Below are positions 1-12,700 of a DNA stretch of 64,000 bases, in pieces. The stretch's first letter is position 1; each line of letters opens with the position of its first letter. The position numbers and the translations under genes were made by a program. The stretch comes from Hemicordylus capensis (lineage: Eukaryota > Chordata > Lepidosauria > Squamata > Cordylidae). The DNA lies in NCBI RefSeq assembly GCF_027244095.1, contig NC_069657.1, positions 147,432,857 to 147,496,856 on the forward strand. Direction: 5' to 3'. The notes under the pieces are model-generated. The model worked only from the letters and a program-made list of their open reading frames with translations, searched no databases and was not told the origin of the DNA.

Positions 1-3000
1 TTCTGGAGAACTGCAGATGGGAAGATGCAAGGGGTCTGATATGGCCTATATGCCTGAGATTTCCTATAACCCAGTCCACAGGGTCACTGTATTTGCAGAT
101 GGAAGGGAATCTCAAGCAGGACACCCAACCTCACCCCCAGCTTTCCTTCTGTTCTGATTCTGGCGCACTCTTCTGATGATGTAGGTTAAATCTGCAGGAG
201 GAGATGTTGGTGCTTGTGTAGGGCAGAGGCAGAGGCCTAGCTGACTTTTTGGTTCTGTTCAGCCCCTGTGGTTCTGCTGCTTTGAAATATTATTAGAGGG
301 CAGCAGCAGCCTTCGACAAGTGTACCATTCCAGAGAAAGTTTTCTTTCTGATAACCAGTGACCTATTGAAGATGCAGAGGGTTTATTCATATAGGATTGG
401 AAGGAAATGAATGTTATTTATGATATGTTGTAAGAAAATCAGCTACTTTGGTTGGCAGATTTGGGCATGTGGTGTTAATTGTGTTGTTTGGCCCTGTTTC
501 TTAGGCCTCCCCAGTGACTCTTGTTTTGTTCTCACCTGGAGCAGGTGGAGCAGCTGCAGCCACATTGCTAAAGCATATTCTGGGGTCCAGTTCCCCTTTC
601 TAATTAAATTTTACCTTTGGGGTTTATAGTTGTGTACTTCTTAACACCACTCATTAATATTGTATGGTGATGCCACAAAGGCAGGATTCAGGGTTTAACA
701 TCGGCAGAGTCCATTCCCTAGTGATGTAACACAAGGTGGCTTTGAGCTGCTGACCCCCTTTGTTCTCCCCCCACCTGGCTGCTTGGATAATTTGCTGCTT
801 CTCCTGAGGGATCCTTGGTTCAAGACTCAGCTGAGCCATCTTTCTGAGGCAGCAGCTGGAATGCCTGCGGAGACCACTGTGTACAATTAATGGATTTCCA
901 GGGGAATTTCTTTACTTGCACTTTGCCTTCACTTTTTTGAGGTGGAAAATTGGTTTTTGTTTCCTGTGCTGTTTGGTTCAGAGAAGCTATTATTTAAACT
1001 GTTGCTCTGCTTTTTAAAATGGACCCATTTTATAGATGCACCTGGCATTCTAAGGTGGGGTGCACAAAACATGAATAGGATGGATCCAACTTAATTTCTC
1101 CTCAGACAGAACCTCCATGTGGGTTCTGGTGTCAAAAACCTTTTAAGCCTATTTCCACACATGGCTCCAATAAGCTAGAAAACAGGAAATGCAACAGGAA
1201 GTACTTAAAAAGTACTTTTTGCTGCAAGGGTTTAGAGCTACTATTGCTGTCTTCACATAATGATAACTCTGTCTCCGATGCCAGTCATGTGAAGAATTCC
1301 TTCCTCTCATCACTGATTATCAACTGCCGGCTCCCACACTGGGTTTTACATTTAAGGGCTACTAGGGCAAGGGATAGCCACATTTCCGCCTTGCCCCCGC
1401 ATGAAGTGAAAAATAGGGAGAACAGAAATACTTAATTCCAAGTGGAACTGAGTGGATGGCCATTGCGGAAGCTGAAGAAAGTAACACCAGTGTTACAATG
1501 GGAGTACAACCAGAATGAAAAGTGAGTTGATGTGCTGAGTGAGGCCAAGAGGAAGAATCGCAGGGAAAAACCTGCATGGCCTTGCCTTGTTTTAGCCTCT
1601 AGATGGAGCTACCTTTGTGGCAGTGCTGTGTGTAGCCTTGGCAGTGGATTTGTTTTCATTTTAGTGCATAAGTGATTATCGGACAGTTCTCAGAATTCAT
1701 ATCCAGAATTCATATGAGACGGAGGCCAGGAGACAGGATGTTCTTTGATTTTTGTATTTTGGAGCGTAGGTAGGAAGTAAGCAAGTAAGATGTCCCGAAG
1801 GACATCTCCTGAAATGAAAACCTGAGATGGAGAAAGATTGCTCAGCCCACAAGAAGTGTTTTGGTCACAACTGGGAAAAAACTTGTGGTCTGACGCACGT
1901 CTGATACGGGAATTTGACTTGGAGCCTTAAAAAAAAAAAAAGTAGCTTTGGTTGGGAGCCACTTGTCTTTTGCAGTGTCTGCAATGAAGGCAAGGAACCA
2001 TAAAGGGCACAGTCTCAAGACAGCTGAGCAACTTTAAAAGTGTTTTCATAGGGGCCCAGTGAACAGTCTGGGGGAATCTGCTGATTCCTTAAGCTAAGCA
2101 GGTGTGTGGCCCTGTTAAGTCCCTTAGGTAAGAGACTGCTGGGAAATGAGTGTTTCCACACCTGCTGAAAGCAACTCTTGCTTCAATTGTGTTTGTAATG
2201 TGAATGTAAAATCTACTTGGCAAGAAAGTTCCTTTACAATACAAACCCCTCTTTTCCAGTTTCATAGAATGATAGACTGTTAGGATTGGAAGGGACCTTG
2301 GAGGTCTTCCAGTCTGCCTGACCCCTTGCTCAGGGCAGGAAACTGCTCTAGCATCCTTGGCAGATGGCTGTCCAGCCACCTATTTGAAAACCTCCAGCAA
2401 AAGGGAGCCCACCACGGCACGAGGCAGATTGTTCTGTGGTTGGACAGCTCTTACAGTAAGGAACATTCTCCGAATGTCTAGCCTACATTGGCTTCCTTGT
2501 GATTTCCACCCATTGGTCTGCCCCCAGTTCTGCCCTCAGGAGCAACAGACAACAGATCTGCTCCTTCTTCTTTGTGACATCCCTTCAAATATTTGAAGAC
2601 AGCTGTCATATTTACCCTCAGTCTTCTCTTCTCCAGGCTAAACATACCCAGCCACTTCAACCATTTCTCATGCTTTCCAGACCCCCTCACCTCTCACCAT
2701 CTTAGTTGCCCTCCTCTGAACCCATTCCAGTTTATCAACATCTTTCTTAAACTGAAGGGGCCAAAAACTGGACATGGGATTCCAAGTGAAGCCTGACCAA
2801 TGCATAATCAAGTGGGGGTGATTTCCCTTTTTCAGTAACAACGATCAGGAGTAGCATCAATAGCAGGAGAGAAGCTCAAAGACTACTCAGAATCCACATG
2901 TGAAAATGCCCTTTGCTTCACATATAGTTAAGTCTACCTCCAACTTACTTTGGTTGATCTTAAGCTTCTTTTAACATTCTGCATGCTCAAAACCACCTAG

Positions 3001-3484
3001 CTGATGACAATATAAAGCAGTATCATTTACACTTTTAAAATATGTGAATTTATCACTGTTGTATTCCTTGCGGTGCCCAGGCCTGAATATTCCTTTGGTG
3101 CTCCATGTTGTGAGTGAGCCTCAGTAATGCTTACTTCGGGGTCTTAGGACTGACTGTAGACTCTCAAGTAGAAAGTTATCCACAGGTCATGTGACATGCT
3201 AAGCATACCCTGAGTCTCTTGGGATCTCTCCAAATTATATGGCACTGATTAACTTCATGGAGTCAAGGTGCCCAGAGTGTGAGTTAATTCAGTTCATTCC
3301 AATGCTCCTTAAACTACACAGCACTTAGGAGACATTTAGTGTAAAAGAAGGCTCCTCTGTGATGGGGTTATTAGGATGGACATGGTCAGGATTGCCTGGT
3401 GCTTTGCATATTAAGAGAGCTTTGGTGAAAATGATTATTGAGGCAAAAGCAGAACGTTAACGGCTTCCCTGTTTGTTCTGGCAG
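1..3484 (+). other. OBSL1: OBSL1 intron upstream of the first visible exon
   Basis: No Ig-like reading frame with splice sites is visible here, so this is read as the 3' part of an OBSL1 intron, ending in a CAG acceptor at 3482-3484. It holds a short poly-A run at about 1929-1942 and a CR1 LINE fragment (2262-2832). The rest is unremarkable non-coding sequence. Confidence 0.7.
2262..2832 (-). mobile_element. CR1 LINE 3' fragment
   Basis: On the minus strand the sequence ends in the ATTCTATGA-type terminus typical of CR1 retrotransposons, at 2262-2275. Upstream of it, at higher coordinates, is the usual CR1 3' region with the end of ORF2 (minus-frame peptide KWLGMFSLEKRRLRVNM near 2640). It is 5' truncated, as most CR1 copies are. 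A second copy of the same stretch lies at 24322-24785. Confidence 0.8.
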
Positions 3485-3760
3485 ACCCCCCAGTGCGGAT
3501 TGTAGGGCGTGATGAGCTGCAAACTCACCACTGCTGCCTGGCTTCAGAGGACCTGGTGCTGTCAGTAACACTGTCATGCCCTGGAGGGGAGGTGAAGTGG
3601 TACAAGGACGGGGAGAAACTGCAGGACACGGACCGTGTGCGGCTGGAGCAGGATGGGGCCCGCCATTCGTTGGTGATTCTGGGAGCGGAACGCTGTGACG
3701 CAGGGGAGTATCTGTGTGACAGTGGTGATGACAGCCTCATCTTCTACACCAGGGTCGAGG
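3485..3760 (+). CDS. OBSL1: OBSL1 exon: Ig domain 1 of the window
   Basis: This 276-bp exon has phase 1 at both ends: acceptor CAG before 3485 and donor GAGG|GTAAGG after 3760. The 92 residues start PPVRIVGRDEL. They contain a strand-B Cys (LSCPGGEV), the core Trp in VKWYKDGEKL and strand F DAGEYLCDSGDD, so both canonical Cys are present. It belongs to the first block of four 276-bp exons. Confidence 0.92.
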
Positions 3761-6700
3761 GTAAGGCCTGGGCCTGATGGGAGAGGGAGGAGAAAAGATC
3801 AGTTGTGAACAATTGCCTTTAAAAAAAACACACCAACTCCAAAACGATTTTGTCAATACAAGGAATCCAGTCTATAATATGGAATGTGCATCATGTCCCA
3901 GCTTACAGATTGGTTCAATACTATTTCAGGAATCTAAGTTCAGTAGTGGGGGAGGTGGGGAGGGGTTTTATGTGAATGCATCCTTCCATATACATTTGTA
4001 AAAGGTCGAGTTATTCACATTCATTACATAGCCTGTACCAGCATCCGACAGAACGATTTTGCCTTTGTTTCCCATTTCCAGCAACTACCATTCTAGCTGC
4101 TGTTGTTATCATGTTGCTCACTGATTCTCAGTGTCTTGGTTAAACAGAACCTCAGGAAGCTCCTAGTCATATTATAACAGGAGAAACAGTAAAACTCATA
4201 TTATTATAATTTCTTCAGTGCTTTAAGACAGTAAGATTTCATGTGTTGTTCACTTCTGCAGAGCAAACAGCCTGCCTGTCCCCTCTGCTTCACAGAGCAA
4301 CTCACCTTTCCTCTGAAGTGGGGCCCATATGAATGTGTTGCCACTGACAGGGGTGGATTAAGCTTTTTGTCACCCATAGGCAAAAAGGCTTTTGCCACCC
4401 TTTTACCTTAAACAAAAAAGGTTTGCCTTTTTAAAAAAATAATGTAAAAGAGAGGGGCTTTCTCCTCGCCCACTCTATTTTTGCTGCAGCAGCCGCTGCC
4501 CACAGAGAAGGGTGACAAAATTTGAGGAGGGGCAAAATTTGCTGCTCCTCAAATTTTGCCACCGTAGGCAAATACCTATTCTGCCTCTCTGTTAATCCAC
4601 CACTGGCCACTGAGCTTTTGGGGCCCTGCCATTTAAAGGAGTCCCACCCCACTGGAACCCAGAGCTGCCTCGTAGCAGAGGAGAAGTAAGGTGGACCTGA
4701 CGCTGGTTGCTTCTTTCCTTCTTGGAGCAGCAAAGCACAATGTTGTCTTTGTTTGTCCCCCCCCCCCCACTATGTGGTGTTCCTTTGCATCTCCTGCTCT
4801 GTCTCATTTGTTCAAGTGTCTGTATTTGACTGCTTGTGACTACCTGAGCGGTGGAGGTGGTGCCTTTCTTTAGACCAACAAGCCCTGTTTCTGCCTTGCA
4901 CTGTGACACTTCTCTCTTTCTCTGTTTCCTAAGAACCTCCCATCTCTATTGTGGGGAACACAGGGGTGCCCGAGCAGCACTCCTTGGCAGCTGGAGATGC
5001 TCTGGTGTTGGCTTGTCAGGTGTCCTTGCCTAGCGCTGCTGTGCGCTGGCTGCGGAATGGAGAGGAGCTAGTATCCAGCAAACGCATCCGCATAGAAGCC
5101 CATGGAACACACCGGCAACTCACCATCTTTGGAGCCAAACCAGGAGACTCCGGCTCCTATGTGTGTGATGCAGGCACTGACCAGATGGTGGCCATGGTAG
5201 AAGTGGCAGGTGAGACCTCCTCTGAAAAAAGGCTGGCAGGCAAGGGTTGAGAGTCAAATACTGTGTTTCCCACTCTCTCTTCAAGGGAAGGGAAGCTTCG
5301 CAGCTGGGGTGATGTGTACGAGTGTGAGATTAAAAAGGCCCTGGTCGCTCAGCTGTGAGTGGAAGATGTAGCTTTAGGGAAACAATAATGCCTCTCATTA
5401 ATTGTTTTATGGTAAGCACTCCAAGCAGCAGTATGCTGGAAGGGTGGGAGAGAAATACATAGATGAATACATCTCTAGGGCTCTCCCTTGCAATATGACA
5501 ATAATATCCACAAAGTTAAAAAAAATGTAAAGTGTGCTGTCAAGTTGATTTCGACTCCTGACGCCCACAGAACCCTGTGGTTTTTCTTTTGGTAGAATAC
5601 AGGAAGGGTTTACCATTGCCTCCTCCCACGCTGTATGAGATGATGCCTTTCAGCATCTTCCTATATTGCTGCGGCCCAATATAGTACTAGCGGCAATTCG
5701 AACCGGCAACCTTTTGCTTGTTAGTCCAGCATTTCCCCTCTGTACCACCTTACAGAGCCGCTAAAACTGATTATTGAGATAACGTCTACGAAGTGCTTAG
5801 AACAGTTTAAAATGCTCTATGAGTGTATCTCCTTCCTCTTCCTCAGCCTCACTCCTTTGTGATTAGTACAAAAAGCTGAAGCGTTGCTCCCATCTCCAGG
5901 CCCAGACGTAGACTGAGGATACTGCAGTGGGGCAGACAATCAGTAGACGGAGCAGGCTGCTTCTCCGATGATTCACACTCTGCCAGTGAGAGGGTTAAAT
6001 TTAACTCTGGCTAACTCCCTGGCGCCACTCCTCCTGCACTTTCTGCCAACAATTGCTACCCGCTCTGAAAGCAAGGGAGGCTGTATTGACTGGAGTGTTC
6101 TTTTTTAAAAAAAAAAAGTGTAAAGGAGGGAACTGGCAGGGCCCAGCCCTAGCAGGACAGGACAGGTGTTTTGAGGAGAGGCAGGGAAATACCCCAGTTG
6201 TCTCTGCCAAGAAGGTGAAGTGCCAGTAAGCATGAGCAGTGTCTTTTCCAGCCTCTGGGACTGGGCACTGTGCCCTTTTGGGAGGCGAGGAGGAAGCCAA
6301 AGGTGCAGGGTGGGGTGCAGGGCACTGAGACAACTACTGGAGACACCCTGTCTTTTCCAGCCACTGGGACTGGGCACTGTGCCCTTTTGGGAGGCGAGGA
6401 GGAAGCCAAAGGTGCAGGGTGGGGTGCAGGGCACTGAGACAACTACTGGAGACACCCTGTCTTTTCCAGCCACTGGGACTGGGCACTGTGCCCTTTTGGG
6501 AGGAGAGGAGGAAGCCAAAGGTGCAGGGTGGGGTGCAGGGCACTGAGACAACTACTGGAGACACCCGTAGAGTGGCTGGAGATCCCCCCTGGAGCTGTTA
6601 GGTGCTCCTCACAGCTGCTAGTGCTCTTGCCCTACTGCGAAGGCCTGGTGCTGCAGACTTGGTGCTGGGCTAACTTCTCCCCATTATACTCAAATGCATG

Positions 6701-9700
6701 TAAAAGAGCCCTGAGCTCTCTTTCATCTTAAGAAAAAGAGCTTTGGGAGGGAGTGACTGAGAGCAAGGAAATAGTGGGCGTGGCAGTGTAACCCTTTCCC
6801 TGCCATGTCCTGAGTCCAACTCACCCTTGTGGGGTTCGGCATGCAGGCAAACATGCACTTTGAACCATGCACAGAGAAAAGCAGCTTGAGGGTGGCGGGA
6901 ATTTGGAACAGAGAAACTGCAGTCAGGAAAAGGGTTAGGTACCCACCTAATGGCGCAGTGGGAAAATGACTTACCTAGCGAGCAAGAGGTTGCTGGTTTG
7001 AATCCCTGCTGAATATGGGAAACACCTATATCGGGCAGCAGCGATATAGGAAGGTGCTGAAAGGCATCATCTCACACTGTACGGGAGGAGGCAATGGTAA
7101 ACCCCTCCTGTATTCTACCAAAAGAAAACCACATGGCTCTGTGGTCGCCAGGAGTTGACACCAACTCAAGGACACAACTTTACCTTTACCCCCTGCCACC
7201 TGCTGTTTCAAATTCTCCTTTTCCAAAGCTGCATTAAAAAAGAATGGCACTGCTAATAAGCATGTTTGTATATAATGCATAGTTAGCCTCTTACCAGCAG
7301 GGCTGTGTATATCCTGTGATGCTTAGAATCAGAATAAATAAATAGAAATTCTTTATCAAGATAATCCAGATCCTCACAAAGAACAGTGAACTTTTGCAGC
7401 TTGTGCTAATTATGTAAATGAATTGCTTGTTTTGCATAATTTATTTTGTACCTGCAAGTTAGGAGGAGGGCAAGGAACTATGTGCATAAATGGAGTCCTG
7501 CCACTGACCATGAAACCTTAGAGCCCTTTCAGGTGGTGGTTTATTCCATCATGAACGTTAATTGTTATGGAGGATTTTACACGGTCCTCCGTACTCTATC
7601 CTGTGTGAAATTTTCTGTGTTCCCATGAACCTGTTCCCACCTATTTCATTTTGTTGCTCAGTTATTTTAACTTGATCATGCTAGCGGCACAGCTTCCAAA
7701 TCCCAAGACCATGCCCCATTTCTTCTGCACCTGAGTGGACCTTTGCCACTTTACTTCTTTTTATTGCGCTTTGCATAAGAACAGACCTGCTGGATTAGGC
7801 CCAAGGCTCATTTAGTCCAGTATCCTGTTTCACAGAGTGGTCTACCAGATGCCTCTGAGAAGCCCACAGGCAAGAGGTACGGGCATGCCGTCTCTCTGGT
7901 TGATGCTCTCGTGCATCTGGTATTTTGAGGCATCATGCCTCTGAGGCTGGAGGTGGCCTACAACCACCAACTAGTAGCCATTGATAGACCTGTCCTCCAT
8001 GAATTTGTCCAAGTCCCTTTTAAAGCCATCCAAGCTAGTGGCCATGACCACATCCCATGGCAGAGAATTCTATATATTAATTATGTGCTGTGTGAAAAAC
8101 TACTTCCCTAAATTTCCTGGCCTTCAGTTTCATGGGAAGTTTCTAGTGTTGTGTGAGAGGGAGAAAAATTCATCTCTATCCACTCTACTCCATGCATAAT
8201 TTTATACACCTCGATCATGTCTCCCCTTAGTCTCCTCTTTTCTGCAGCCCCAGATGCTGTAGCCTTGCCTCATAAGGAAGGTGCTCCAGGCCCCTGATCA
8301 TCCTGGTTGCCCTCTTATGCACCTTTTCCAGTTCTACAATGTCCTTCTTAAGATGTGGTGACCAGAAATGTATGCAGTACTCCAAATGTGGCTGCACCAT
8401 AGATTTGTATAAGGACATTCTAATATTAGCATTTTTATTTTCAATCACCTTTTAAATTCAGTTCTTTTTAAAACCAAGGTGAGTATGATCACTAATACAA
8501 TCTCCCCCATTTTTATTTTTATTTTAAATAAAAGCTTGTCCCCCATTCGTGTTTACTCAGATGTAAGCCTCACTGCTGTAAATGGGACTTCCTCCCCAAA
8601 AGAGGCTGGAGAGGAGAATCATGAGTTCTGAGGTAGGGCTGAGCATTTGTTTGTATGCTAAGCAAAGGTGGTTGGTTTTAAATATTGTTCCCAGCTTGAC
8701 TGTTCTGATTGCAACAATTTAAATGATAAAAAGTGAAGCCTCAAAAAAACAAAACAACCAAAAAACCCAAACACCCACACCTAACTGCCTGGAATTTGGG
8801 TAGTATAATGCCCTCATAAGGGTCTATTGTGCATGCAGTTTTCATCCCATTCTGACAGGAAACAAAAAGATTCTAAATGTTTTCATAATTTCCTATAATT
8901 ATTGATGGCCGAAGCAAAAATAAGAGTAGTAGTAGTAGCATTATATCACTTATTCTCTCTCCACCTAGTCCAGGGGTGTGAAAACTTGACACACACACAC
9001 ACCGCCCCCCAGCTATTGCTGAACTACAACTCTCATCATAAACAGCCACAAAATTGGCAGAGACAAGTTTGCCCACCACTGCCCTAGTCAAAAGAGAAGA
9101 ATCGCAATTTTACTTGGGGGGGGGGAGGAGTAAATGTGTGGTCTAAACAGTAAACCTATGCATATTTACTCAGAAGCAAAGTCCCACTATGTTCAATGGG
9201 ATTACTTCCAAGAAAATCTACATAGGATTGTAGCCAAATCATTAAAGAAGAAGGTACTGAGGGAGGAAACTATTTCAGGAATTGATTAATTAACAATCAG
9301 CAATAATTTCAGAGAACAGGAGACACTTAAAACCACATTAAACATTTATTCTTTTATTTGTTTCTTCCTTTTCAAGCTCAATGGGAGCTTCAGCAATTAT
9401 TGGGTCTCTGTCCTGGATAAATGTGGCAATTTGACCAGGATTACCTGGGAAATCTACATTCTCACAATCAAGTTTGTGGGGCTCAGCAATCCTAGTCTAT
9501 CTTTAACCAGGATCGCCATGATTGTGGAAACACAGCATTTTATTGTTCAAATGAAAGGTGAAACATGCTGAATTTTTCACCCACTTGAAAATTAAGTACT
9601 TCTGTACATAGATGGCCCAAGACATTCTAGTTCCTGAAGCAGAGAATCCAAATTGCACCCCCACCTGCATCCCATCAGTGTAGACCCATAGTGGTGATGG

Positions 9701-12700
9701 TGGTGGTGGTGATGAAAGACAATTGCAGTTTGGCTACGTGTCTAGGATTTCCTGTTACTGATATTAGTGGTGCTGTGTCCAAAATGCTACTAATTGAAGG
9801 AAGTCACACATGTTGCTGTCTGGAAATGTGCCATATGTACGAGGCAAGTTCTTTACCAGCGTGATGGGGCAAAACGGTTCAAGCCGGAATGGTATCAGCC
9901 ATGGTTGTAGCTTAAATCAAGCTCTTTTGACCGCTTCAGAAACATTGACGGGCAACTCCCCTTTCTCTTTCTCTTAGCACCCCCGGTGCGCATTGTGAAT
10001 AAGAACGATGCCCAGGTGCCTCTTGAAGTGCAGGAGGGAGAGACCGTGACACTGGTGGCCCGGCTCTCTCAAGAGAAAGCCTCTGTCCAGTGGTTGAAGA
10101 ACAGGCGGCCGCTTTACCCTGGGCCACGAGTGGTTGTGAGCAGTGAGGGGCCAGTGCGCTGCCTCACCATCAGGCAAGCAGAGCCAGGAGACAGCGGCAT
10201 CTTTAGCTGTGAGACTGGAGATGATGAAGTGCATTTCACAACATGTGTGCGAGGTAAGGTGGGCCTACTCTCTCCACTGGTTTCCAGTGGAGAGGAAAGG
10301 GGCCATAGCCCAGTGGAAGAGCCCCTGCTTGGCATGCAGTAGGTCCCAAGTTCAGGCCCTGACATCTCCAGAGAGTGGGAAGGGAAGGACCCTTGTCTAA
10401 ACCTCTAGAGTGTTTCCACCAGCCGGTGTAGACTGTACTGAGCTAGATGGAGCAGTGGTCTGACTCAGCAGAAGGCAGCTTCATATGCCCTCATATCCAC
10501 ATATGGGGAGATTGGAATCAGCAGGAGCTTCCAGCACCAAGCTTTTCCTCATATCCATCTTCCTTACATTCCCGGTAGACTGCAACCAATGAGGACATAA
10601 GATGAGAGACCTTGGAGAGTGGGGAGGTGGGGCTTTGTGAAGCACAATGATGAGGCGGGGTGGGTGGGTGGGGAGCATGTCTGTGTGTGGTGCTAAGAAT
10701 CATAGGGTGACTCTGTGTGCGCAGCCTGAAGGGCCTGCCCCCAATGTTGTCCTTGGGGTTTCTCCTCCTCCCTTTCAGCATGAGGCAGAGAGGAACTCCA
10801 CAGACTAAAAGCAGGAGGGGCTGACATAGACCTGGAAGATGTGATAAATGACAGGGGTCTGTCTTCGGGTGCCACCGGTTCATCTGGTGGCGACCTGGGA
10901 TCAGGCCTTCTCTGTTGTCGCCTCTAGATTGTGGAACATGCTCCCCATGGATAGAAGAGGATTGTCTTCCTTGGAGGCCTTAGGAGAGCCTTAAAGACCC
11001 ATCTTTTAAACCTGGCTTTTAACAATATCTAGTTTTAATGTTATCTAGTTCTAATTGTCATTTTCATCTGCTTTTAATTGGTGTTTGGTTTTAATTGTTA
11101 TGTATTTTTGATTTTAATGTAAACCACCCTGAGCTACTTTTGGAAGGGCAGTATATAAATCAATCAACCATTCAAACAAACAAACTGAAGGAAGGGGCCA
11201 GAGGGAGAAGGAGACCGAGGCAACACCAATGGGTAAGGTGTGGAGTGAGGATGAAAGACCCCCTCGGAGATTTCCTTCCATCCTTCTCCTTCTTTCTGTT
11301 GTGTCTCTTCTTTGCCAGAGGCCCCAGTGCTGTTTGTGCCGAAGCCAGAACACCCAGAGAAGGTGCTGGTGCTGGAGGGGGGCAGTGCAGTGCTCTCGGC
11401 CATCGTCTCCAAGGAGCTGGCTGTGGTGAGCTGGGAAGGACCCCGAGGCGCCTTGGCGGCAGGCGACCACTGCCAGCTGCGCAGAGAGGGCCGGGTGCAC
11501 AGCCTCCTGCTTAGCAACGTGAGCAAGGCTGACGCTGGCGAGTACATCTGCCACTCCCGTCACGACCAGCTGCATTTCGAACTTAGTGTCAAAGGTGAGG
11601 GGTCTGTGCGACGGAGCAGGAGGGGTGGTCCACTATGAGGTGGAATGCACTTAAGGGGGCAGCAAGTGGGGGTGGGTTGAACCAAAGGAATACGGCCTGA
11701 TCAGGAGGGGTTGCTAGATTCCGTGGGGGTTGCCCTGCCTTTATCTGTCATGTTGGAGGGGGACTTTGGTCAGGTTCGACTTCTGCTGCCGCCATAGAGT
11801 TGCAGCTGTGGAAGAAGCCATCCCCACTGGCAGGGCTGGCTTCAGGGGTTGCCATTTTTGGGTAGCTGCTGAGGCCCCAAGAGCCTGGGACTCCTGAGCT
11901 ACTACCACTGAGGAGGAGGAGGAGCAGCCTGTCCCCACTCTTATGGCAATGATGAGTATTTCCCCCAGGACTGGGCCCCCTTTGCTGACTCTCTCACTGC
12001 CACGCTGCAGCTTATGGCAGTGGCAACAATTCCTTTCCAGCCACTGCACAGAGGTAGAAGGCAGGCAGTGGCTGCAGCTGCTCCTTGCTGCTGCGCATCC
12101 TAGTGAGCAGCTGAGGATGGCAGCTAGGGGCAGCAGCCACCACTGCCTGCCCGCTCTGCCTCTGTCTGGGATTGCTGCTGCTGCTAACCACCATCACTGC
12201 TTGCTTGGCTGGACAGCAGCAGCGCCGAGTGAAGGAGGACCCACCAGGGGCTCTCTTGCTGAGGGGCCCCCACACCTGTAGCCAATCTGGTCTGCTGACA
12301 TTCTCCCTTGTATGCAAGGGCTGAAGGAGCCTGCTTCTTTGGAGTTTGCCAAGCGGAGGATCCTGTATTTCCAGGGAGTCCGTTTGTATTGTCATGTGCT
12401 CCCCACTTCTCCAAGTGGCAAGAAATTCTAGGGGCAACACTACCCAGCCTATGGCTTCCCGTGGAGGAAGGATCACTAGAGTCTTGTGATTGTAATATTT
12501 GGTTTATTTACAAATATACAAGTTGAACATCAGGCAGAGGCAGACAGTGGGCGTTCCTGCCAGGCAGCAAGTCTGCTATTTCATATTGGATTCCCAGAAA
12601 GAAGTCCTGAATTCCATAAGGCACTTCTAGCAATCCGCTCTTTTTCTCAGCTCTCCCTAGCTCTATTCAAATATAATAGCCCACTCAGATGTTTAAAATC

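Larger units (their letters stand above)
5210..9977 (+). other. OBSL1: OBSL1 intron, 4.8 kb, repeat-rich
   Basis: No Ig exon is seen between domains 2 and 3. The intron holds two Sauria SINEs in opposite orientation (5525-5763, 6940-7190), a 109-bp tandem repeat (6242-6567), a CR1 end (7775-8456), a hAT-like element (8971-9081) and two short palindromic repeats (8531-8600, 9148-9236). Nothing is recognisable at 9240-9977 beyond a short GGT-rich run near 9690. Confidence 0.7.
10254..11318 (+). other. OBSL1: OBSL1 intron with SINE and LINE tail
   Basis: Intron of 1,065 bp between domains 3 and 4. It holds a tRNA-derived SINE (10299-10488) and an L3-like LINE 3' end (10862-11170). The piece between them is not recognised. 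Confidence 0.7.

Noticed and set aside
6105-6551. 148-codon minus-strand frame
   Set aside because: It is produced by the 109-bp tandem repeat; the peptide simply repeats in changing frames.
11740-12300. CTG/CAG-rich stretch as a coding poly-Gln/Leu exon
   Set aside because: Frames are open on several strands with no conserved motif, and no splice phase compatible with the Ig exons.
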